In this document: piece after piece, positions 6,264-10,712 of the stretch
How positions within the stretch are numbered: position 1 is the stretch's first letter
How the letters are laid out: each line of letters starts with the position of its first letter
From: an uncultured Actinomycetes bacterium
GTDB taxonomy: Bacteria > Actinomycetota > Actinomycetes > Nanopelagicales > Nanopelagicaceae
Direction of reading: 5' to 3'
Length of the DNA: 10,712 nt
NCBI GenBank assembly: GCA_903953805.1
Contig: CAJBLC010000076.1
Span: forward strand, 1 to 10,712
Notes under the pieces: generated by a model
The model's database searches: none
Seen by the model: the letters and a program-made list of their open reading frames with translations, nothing else
What the model was told of the DNA's origin: nothing
Program-made: the position numbers and the translations under genes

Positions 6264-7337
6264 CTGAAACTTCCAGATTTTCCTTGGGATGCGCTCGCTC
6301 CAATTGGAGAGATAGCGCGATCTCATCCTGAAAGTTTTATTGATCTCTCGCAAGGAACACCGGTCGATCCAACACCACAATTTATTCAGGATGCCTTCAT
6401 AGCATCATCTAATTCACCACGCTATCCAGTAACGACTGGGACTGCCGAACTCCGCGCAGCGCTCAAAGAGTGGTCGACGAAGAACCTCGGCATAAGTGGC
6501 GACTTTGATGTCATTCCAACAATTGGTTCCAAAGAACTTGTGGCGTGGCTCCCAACCCTTCTTCAAGCGAAGAGCGTTCTCTATCCAGAGATCGCTTATC
6601 CAACATATTTAGTCGGAGCGATTCTTGGTGGGGCAGACCACCAGACTGTTGGAATAGATGCAGCACAGTGGCCTAACGCAGATCTCGCCTGGGTAAATTC
6701 ACCATCAAATCCAACTGGTCGAGTTCATAGCGCAGATGAGTTACGTGCCGTTGTTGAATATGCTCGACGGACTAATACTGTAATCGCAAGCGATGAGTGT
6801 TACATCAGTTTCCCAGCATCAACGAAGAAACCAATCTCAATCTTTGAAGTCGCCAACGGCGATAATCGAAATCTCCTTGCAGTTCATTCGTTGTCGAAGC
6901 GCTCAAACCTTGCCGGATATCGTGCCGCCTTTGTAGTTGGCGATAGCGCACTCATCGCAAAGATTCTGGAAGTTCGTAAACATGCCGGCATGATGGTTCC
7001 GCTCCCAGTTCAAAAAGCGATGACCGTAGCACTCGGCGATGAAGCGCATGTCATACAACAGGCGGATCGCTACCGTGCCCGCCGCGCAGTCATGCAGAGT
7101 GCGATTGAGAGTCAAGGGTTTAGAGTCGATGACACAGAAGCCGGCCTCTACTTATGGGCTACGCGCAACGAATCTGATTGGGAGAGCGTGAAGTGGTTTG
7201 CCCAGTTTGGCGTACTTGTTACTCCTGGGCACTTCTATGGTGAGGCGGGCAAACGGCACGTACGCATTGCATTAACGGCGACTGATAGTGAGATTGAAAC
7301 AGCAGCCGGGCGTATCCGCGCCCACGTTGGTAAGTAG
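6264..7337 (+). CDS. dapC: Succinyldiaminopimelate aminotransferase DapC (actinobacterial type), probable CTG start
   Basis: PLP-dependent class I aminotransferase that makes N-succinyl-LL-2,6-diaminopimelate in the lysine/peptidoglycan precursor pathway. With the start at 6264 it has 357 residues, the usual length of the actinobacterial DapC group. Visible motifs are N149-P150-T151-G152 (SPSNPTG), D177-E178 with Y180 (SDECY), the PLP lysine K212 in SLSKRSN and R220 in AGYR. The N-terminus KLPDFPWDALAP and SQGTPVDPTP fit the family, so the frame must begin near 6264, well before the first GTG at 6540. Upstream the frame is closed by TGA at 6255-6257. Between it and the family N-terminus the only plausible initiator is CTG at 6264; no in-frame ATG, GTG or TTG occurs there. 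It lies two bases after the fdxA stop, so reinitiation by terminating ribosomes is likely. Confidence 0.9.
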   Translation: MKLPDFPWDALAPIGEIARSHPESFIDLSQGTPVDPTPQFIQDAFIASSNSPRYPVTTGTAELRAALKEWSTKNLGISGDFDVIPTIGSKELVAWLPTLLQAKSVLYPEIAYPTYLVGAILGGADHQTVGIDAAQWPNADLAWVNSPSNPTGRVHSADELRAVVEYARRTNTVIASDECYISFPASTKKPISIFEVANGDNRNLLAVHSLSKRSNLAGYRAAFVVGDSALIAKILEVRKHAGMMVPLPVQKAMTVALGDEAHVIQQADRYRARRAVMQSAIESQGFRVDDTEAGLYLWATRNESDWESVKWFAQFGVLVTPGHFYGEAGKRHVRIALTATDSEIETAAGRIRAHVGK

Positions 7338-7344
7338 AACTGCC

Positions 7345-8295
7345 ATGGTGAAATCTGCAATCCTCTTAGTTGGTGGCATGGGTACACGGATGCAGCCACT
7401 CACCTTTGATACCCCAAAGCCGATGCTGCCACTCGTTGGAAAGCCAATTACTGAACATCAGATCATGAAGGCGAAGGCAGCGGGAATCACCGAGATTGTT
7501 CTCGCCACCTCATACCTCTCCGATGTCTTCACTCCTTACTTTGGCCGCGGTGAAAAATTTGGAATAAAGATTTCCTATGCCGTCGAAGAGAGTGCGCTTG
7601 GCACTGGGGGAGCGATTGCTAATGCTGCAAAACTCCTCACAGGGAGTGGTCCTGTGATGATCTTCAATGGCGATGTTTTAAGCAACCATTCACTCGAGAG
7701 ACAAATCGCTGCCCATGAAGAAAATGGCGCAGATGTCACTCTCTATTTAACTGAGGTCGAAGATGCACGTGCCTTTGGCGTCGTTGAGTTAGATGGCGCT
7801 CGCATCGCAAGCTTTAATGAGAAGATGGAGAATCCGCCAACAAATATCATTAATGCTGGTTGCTACATCTTTAACCGTGACATTATTGATCAGATTCCTG
7901 AAGGCGTAGTTGTGAGCGTTGAACGTGAGACCTTTCCAGTTCTCTTAGCTCGCGGCGCAAAGGTGTACGGCTTCGTTGATAACTCGTATTGGCTTGATAT
8001 TGGAAATCCCGGAGCGCTCTTAAAAGCGACGCGCGACCTCATCGAATCCGCTGGCCACGAAATGGCACAAGGCAAAGGCTCGTCGATCGACCCTACTGCG
8101 GTGGTCGATCAGGGAAGTTTTGTTGGTGCCGGTGCAATCGTTGGAGCCGGTGCAAAGCTTCATCAATCGATCATCGGCGATGGCGCGATCATCGGTGCAA
8201 ATGTCGATTTAACGCGAGTATTTGTCGCATCTGAGACTGAAGTTGGCGAAAATACGGTGCGAGAGGGCGATTTTCTCGGTTTTTCCTCTCATTAA
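7345..8295 (+). CDS. Nucleotidyltransferase, probable mannose-1-phosphate guanylyltransferase
   Basis: A sugar-nucleotide pyrophosphorylase of 316 residues that would join a sugar 1-phosphate to an NTP. Residues 1-225 are the Rossmann-like catalytic domain: GGMGTRMQPLT (10-20) with K25 in TPKPMLP, VEESALGTGGA (80-90), the metal aspartate D110 in FNGDVL, SFNEK (156-160), INAGCYIF (169-176) and D218 in YWLDIGNP. Residues 240-310 carry hexapeptide repeats (IDPTAVV, GAIVGAGAK, GAIIGANV) of a left-handed beta helix. The layout matches actinobacterial ManB/Rv3264c (GDP-mannose pyrophosphorylase), and in Mycobacterium that gene also lies near whiB2, which supports the call. Another sugar (glucose, rhamnose precursor) cannot be excluded. 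The ATG at 7345 is 7 bases after the dapC stop; the longer frame from 7288 lies inside dapC. GDP-mannose would feed cell-envelope glycans, possibly through the downstream glycosyltransferase. Confidence 0.85.
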   Translation: MVKSAILLVGGMGTRMQPLTFDTPKPMLPLVGKPITEHQIMKAKAAGITEIVLATSYLSDVFTPYFGRGEKFGIKISYAVEESALGTGGAIANAAKLLTGSGPVMIFNGDVLSNHSLERQIAAHEENGADVTLYLTEVEDARAFGVVELDGARIASFNEKMENPPTNIINAGCYIFNRDIIDQIPEGVVVSVERETFPVLLARGAKVYGFVDNSYWLDIGNPGALLKATRDLIESAGHEMAQGKGSSIDPTAVVDQGSFVGAGAIVGAGAKLHQSIIGDGAIIGANVDLTRVFVASETEVGENTVREGDFLGFSSH

Positions 8296-8309
8296 GGAGG
8301 GTCGAGGAC

Positions 8310-8339
8310 TTGACGCGGGAGGGGTTACACCCGTGTAAT
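8310..8339 (+). promoter_or_regulatory. Probable whiB promoter
   Basis: TTGACG at 8310-8315 is followed after 18 bases by TGTAAT at 8334-8339, a good match to the vegetative sigma consensus. It lies in the 107-base gap before whiB, the largest in the window. Transcription would begin near 8346-8349, giving a leader of roughly 55 bases before the whiB start at 8403. The -10 box coincides with the right arm of a palindrome. Confidence 0.65.
8325..8338. promoter_or_regulatory. Perfect palindrome overlapping the whiB -10 box (candidate operator)
   Basis: TTACAC, two C bases, then GTGTAA form perfect 6-bp arms. The right arm covers most of the TGTAAT -10 box, and the left arm lies in the -10/-35 spacer. 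A dimeric regulator bound here would block RNA polymerase. It is not followed by a T-run, so it is not an intrinsic terminator. I saw no second copy in the window and do not know the binding protein. Confidence 0.5.
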
Positions 8340-8389
8340 TCTCCCTAGATGCCCTACTTTCCCAAACCGAGCGGGGCACCCAAAGATCT

Positions 8390-8394
8390 AGGAG
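8390..8394 (+). promoter_or_regulatory. whiB ribosome binding site
   Basis: AGGAG lies eight bases before the ATG at 8403. It favours that start over the in-frame ATG at 8349, which has no such sequence. Confidence 0.75.
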
Positions 8395-8402
8395 CTTTAC
8401 CT

Positions 8403-8678
8403 ATGTCAGATCGCCAGAATGCAATCGTCACATCCCTGCCAACCCCTGACAACTCCGTTGAACTCTCCTGGCAAGAGCGCGCGCTCTGTGCCCAGACCGA
8501 TCCTGAAGCCTTCTTCCCTGAGAAGGGTGGCTCCACTCGCGAAGCGAAGCGAGTCTGCCTCTCTTGTGATGTTCGTTCTGAATGCCTTGAATATGCCCTC
8601 GCACACGATGAGCGCTTTGGCATCTGGGGTGGATTATCAGAGCGTGAACGCCGTCGCCTTAAGCGACGCAGCGCATAA
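8403..8678 (+). CDS. whiB: WhiB-family iron-sulfur regulator (WhiB/WhiB2 group)
   Basis: A 91-residue Wbl protein. Four cysteines, C29, C52, C55 and C61 (spacing X22, X2, X5), bind a [4Fe-4S] cluster. The GIWGG turn at 73-77 is followed by a basic helix ending RRRLKRR that contacts DNA. The stretch from WQERALCAQTDPE to the end closely resembles S. coelicolor WhiB, and the mycobacterial orthologue WhiB2/WhmD is needed for septation and cell division. Such proteins act with the main sigma factor, and in Streptomyces WhiB works with WhiA; the same role here is inference. I chose the ATG at 8403 because of its AGGAG and because the length then matches the family. The frame is also open from an ATG at 8349, which would add 18 residues. 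Its own promoter and operator-like palindrome separate it from the upstream cluster. Confidence 0.93.
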   Translation: MSDRQNAIVTSLPTPDNSVELSWQERALCAQTDPEAFFPEKGGSTREAKRVCLSCDVRSECLEYALAHDERFGIWGGLSERERRRLKRRSA

Positions 8679-8692
8679 TCTGATTGACGTTT

Positions 8693-8697
8693 AGGAG
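8693..8697 (+). promoter_or_regulatory. Ribosome binding site of the glycosyltransferase gene
   Basis: AGGAG lies seven bases before the ATG at 8705 and sets that start. The 26-base gap after whiB has no promoter or hairpin that I can see, so the gene is probably cotranscribed with whiB. Confidence 0.7.
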
Positions 8698-8704
8698 CCG
8701 CGTC

Positions 8705-10712
8705 ATGGCGGATAAATTTTTTGTCACCGCCGTCATTGTTACCCACGACGGTGCAACATGGTTGCCTGAAGTCATTGCTGCACTCAGCTCTCAGACCCGA
8801 CGTATCGATCGAATCATTGCTGTCGATACCGGTTCGCGAGACAACTCCGTAAAACTTTTAAAATCTGCAGGAATCACAGCATATGTCGAAGATCGAGAGA
8901 TGGGTTACGGCGATGCGATTGAACATGCGCTCGCACTGACGCCAAGTAGCGGTGAGAATGAGTGGCTCTGGTTAATCCATGATGATTGCGCACCTGATAG
9001 TTCTGCGCTGCAACTCCTTTTGGAATCAATTGAAGAACGCCCACAGGTAGCGCTTGCCGGACCAAAGTTGCGCGGGTGGAGTGATCGCACCCAACTCCTC
9101 GAAGTTGGTATCTCAATCTCTGGTAACGGTTCTCGGTGGACTGGACTTGAACCTGCAGAGAAAGATCAAGGGCAACACGATTCGATCTCTGAAGTCATGG
9201 CTGTAAGTACTGCAGCGATGTTAGTTCGACGAAGCGTCTTTGAAGAGCTTGGTGGGCTAGATATCAATTTAGCTCTCTTCCGAGATGATGTGGATTTTGG
9301 TTGGCGGGCTCATGTCGCTGGATATCAAGCGATCTGCGTGCCGCAAGCTCTGGCATATCACGTAGAAGCTTCGGCCAATGAGTTGCGCGCTGTAGATGTA
9401 TCGGAAGCATTTCTCCATCGTCCACTCTTACTTGATCGACGTAATGCCGCATACGTCTTACTTGTAAATTCATCATGGTGGCTCCTTCCATGGATTGCAC
9501 TCCAACTATTTGTCACAAGTACCGCACGCGCAGTTATAAATCTCTTAGCGAAGTTACCTGGCTATGCCGGTGATGAAATTGGTGCGGTCGGACTGTTACT
9601 GGCTAACCCCGCTGAGCTCATTCAGGCTCGCCGCGATCGCAAAAAGAAGCGCCTACTTTCACCTCGCGTTGTCTCTCACTTCATTCCATCGAGTTGGAGC
9701 CAGGTGCAACTCGCTTTTGAACGTGCCGGCACTGCCATTATTCAATCTGTGACACCTACTCAGAGAGAGGATGAAGTACCCGCACTCTCTTACTCTGATA
9801 TCGGGACTGTGGATGCGAGTTTTGATGATGCAGATATCACCCCAGTAGCTTCTTACTCATTCTGGAAATCTCTCTTTAAGAAGCCGCAATTCATTATTGC
9901 TTTTCTTATTGCGATTATCTCGATCGTCGCCTCACGTGGTCGCTTCGGCTCACTTGCTGGTGGCGCATTAGCGCTCTCGCCTGCAAGTGGATTAACTGCT
10001 TTGCGTCACTATGCCGATTCATGGCATCTCGTGGGGATGGGTTCGGCGGCTCCGATGCCACCGTGGTTGCCCATCCTTGGGATCTCTTCAATCCTGACTC
10101 TCGGAAACCTTCCACTCTTACTAACATTTATTTTTCTCTTAGCCCCAGCGGTCTGTTACCTCACGATCTATCGAGTGCTGTTACGTCAAGGTGTCTCCAG
10201 AAACTTTGCTCTGATCGGCGCAGGCATATATGTCGCATCACCGATTCTCTGGGCGACGATCAACGAGGGACACATCGGAACCCTTCTGGTACTTCAGTTA
10301 GCTCCAACCTTGCTCTCACTCCTACCGTTCTCACATCACGTTGAACACTTCACCTGGCGCAGGACTTTCGCCATCTCACTATTAGCGGGAGTTATTGGAG
10401 CATTTAGCCCACTCTTACTTGGTATCTGGTTGTGCACTCAACTCGTACAGCTTGGAATGTCACTCTGGAATCGCCGCCAGATCCTTCAAGAACTAGGGGC
10501 AATCCCGTTTCTCTTCTCTGAGGAACTTGATGGCGCTAAGCGGAGATTTGCACTTGCGATAACGCCATGGATGTTGACCTTCCCTTGGTCTGCATCACTT
10601 CTGATTCACCCTACTCAATTCTTCTTAGAACCTGGGATTCCTCTTCAATCTGGTTCTCGATTGGGAACTCTGCTCTTCAATCCTGGTGGAGTAAGTGCGC
10701 CGCCCATCTGGA
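8705..10712 (+). CDS. Large membrane-anchored family 2 glycosyltransferase, 3' end missing
   Basis: The frame stays open to the window end, giving at least 669 residues. Residues 5-235 are a GT-A/GT2 catalytic domain: TAVIVTHDG (8-16), the nucleotide-binding VDTGSRDNS (40-48), a metal-binding-type HDD at 92-94, GPKL (119-122), a catalytic-type FRDDVDFGWRAH (192-203) and AGY. A hydrophobic stretch at about 250-272 follows, then a charged, probably cytoplasmic linker (about 300-390) with basic and acidic patches. From about 394 a multi-pass membrane part begins, with several helices before the cut. This combination of GT2 plus a long membrane half is seen in actinobacterial envelope glycosyltransferases; the acceptor is unknown. 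The position after whiB and a nucleotide-sugar gene supports an envelope-glycan role. The ATG at 8705 follows a good AGGAG. Product name beyond the family level is not supported. Confidence 0.85.
   Translation, partial: MADKFFVTAVIVTHDGATWLPEVIAALSSQTRRIDRIIAVDTGSRDNSVKLLKSAGITAYVEDREMGYGDAIEHALALTPSSGENEWLWLIHDDCAPDSSALQLLLESIEERPQVALAGPKLRGWSDRTQLLEVGISISGNGSRWTGLEPAEKDQGQHDSISEVMAVSTAAMLVRRSVFEELGGLDINLALFRDDVDFGWRAHVAGYQAICVPQALAYHVEASANELRAVDVSEAFLHRPLLLDRRNAAYVLLVNSSWWLLPWIALQLFVTSTARAVINLLAKLPGYAGDEIGAVGLLLANPAELIQARRDRKKKRLLSPRVVSHFIPSSWSQVQLAFERAGTAIIQSVTPTQREDEVPALSYSDIGTVDASFDDADITPVASYSFWKSLFKKPQFIIAFLIAIISIVASRGRFGSLAGGALALSPASGLTALRHYADSWHLVGMGSAAPMPPWLPILGISSILTLGNLPLLLTFIFLLAPAVCYLTIYRVLLRQGVSRNFALIGAGIYVASPILWATINEGHIGTLLVLQLAPTLLSLLPFSHHVEHFTWRRTFAISLLAGVIGAFSPLLLGIWLCTQLVQLGMSLWNRRQILQELGAIPFLFSEELDGAKRRFALAITPWMLTFPWSASLLIHPTQFFLEPGIPLQSGSRLGTLLFNPGGVSAPPIW

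Noticed and set aside
6255..6270. A frameshift or pseudogene at the fdxA/dapC junction
   Set aside because: fdxA ends normally at full family length and dapC is intact from 6264; a CTG start explains the junction without any sequence error.
7288..7345. Upstream start at 7288 for the nucleotidyltransferase
   Set aside because: The extra 19 residues lie inside dapC in another frame, and the family begins just before the GGxGTR motif, matching the ATG at 7345.
8283..8302. Intrinsic terminator after the nucleotidyltransferase gene
   Set aside because: Only a weak CCTC/GAGG pairing exists and no T-run follows on the 3' side.
8354..8746. Minus-strand open frame of 130 residues across whiB
   Set aside because: It is very Arg/Ser-rich, antisense to a textbook WhiB gene, and would begin inside the glycosyltransferase gene.

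Overview
The window looks like a chromosomal segment of a compact actinobacterial genome. Three genes point there directly: mshB (mycothiol biosynthesis, an actinobacterial thiol pathway), a WhiB-type regulator nearly identical in layout to Streptomyces WhiB / mycobacterial WhiB2, and DUF3107 next to a TetR regulator, an actinobacterial pairing. The actinobacterial type of succinyldiaminopimelate aminotransferase and the 7Fe ferredoxin fit as well. GC content is about half by eye, well below Streptomyces or Mycobacterium. Genes abut or overlap almost everywhere and some starts look leaderless. This suggests a streamlined, possibly freshwater planktonic lineage (Nanopelagicales-like); that placement is inference.

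Layout. (1) 1-2457, plus strand: the 3' part of an NRAMP-superfamily metal transporter, an EamA/DMT permease, and a PHP-domain phosphoesterase. The last two overlap by one base. (2) 2452-3329, minus strand: tetR followed by a DUF3107 gene, tail-to-tail with the PHP gene. (3) 3374-4246, plus: mshB, divergent from tetR across a 44-base gap holding an 8+8 bp inverted repeat. (4) 4236-5848, minus: a 67-residue SH3-like protein overlapping (ATGA) a CysRS of the 'TDVGH' type, which runs tail-to-tail into mshB. (5) 5941-10712, plus: fdxA, dapC and a GDP-mannose-pyrophosphorylase-like gene closely packed, then whiB with its own promoter, then a large family-2 glycosyltransferase with a multi-pass membrane half, cut by the window end.

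Shared themes: region 5 is largely about the cell envelope (diaminopimelate for peptidoglycan, nucleotide sugar, glycosyltransferase) with a developmental/cell-division regulator between them. Regions 3-4 concern cysteine and mycothiol. I found no RNA genes, CRISPR arrays, insertion sequences, phage genes or clear intrinsic terminators. No gap between genes exceeds about 110 bases.

No wholly new multi-gene system is apparent. The points most worth a second look are: a symmetric pair of apparently leaderless divergent promoters (tetR/mshB), a dapC reading frame whose only sensible start is CTG, an SH3-like domain standing alone and coupled to a CysRS, a perfect palindrome on the whiB -10 box, and an NRAMP protein lacking the metal-selective methionine of helix 6.
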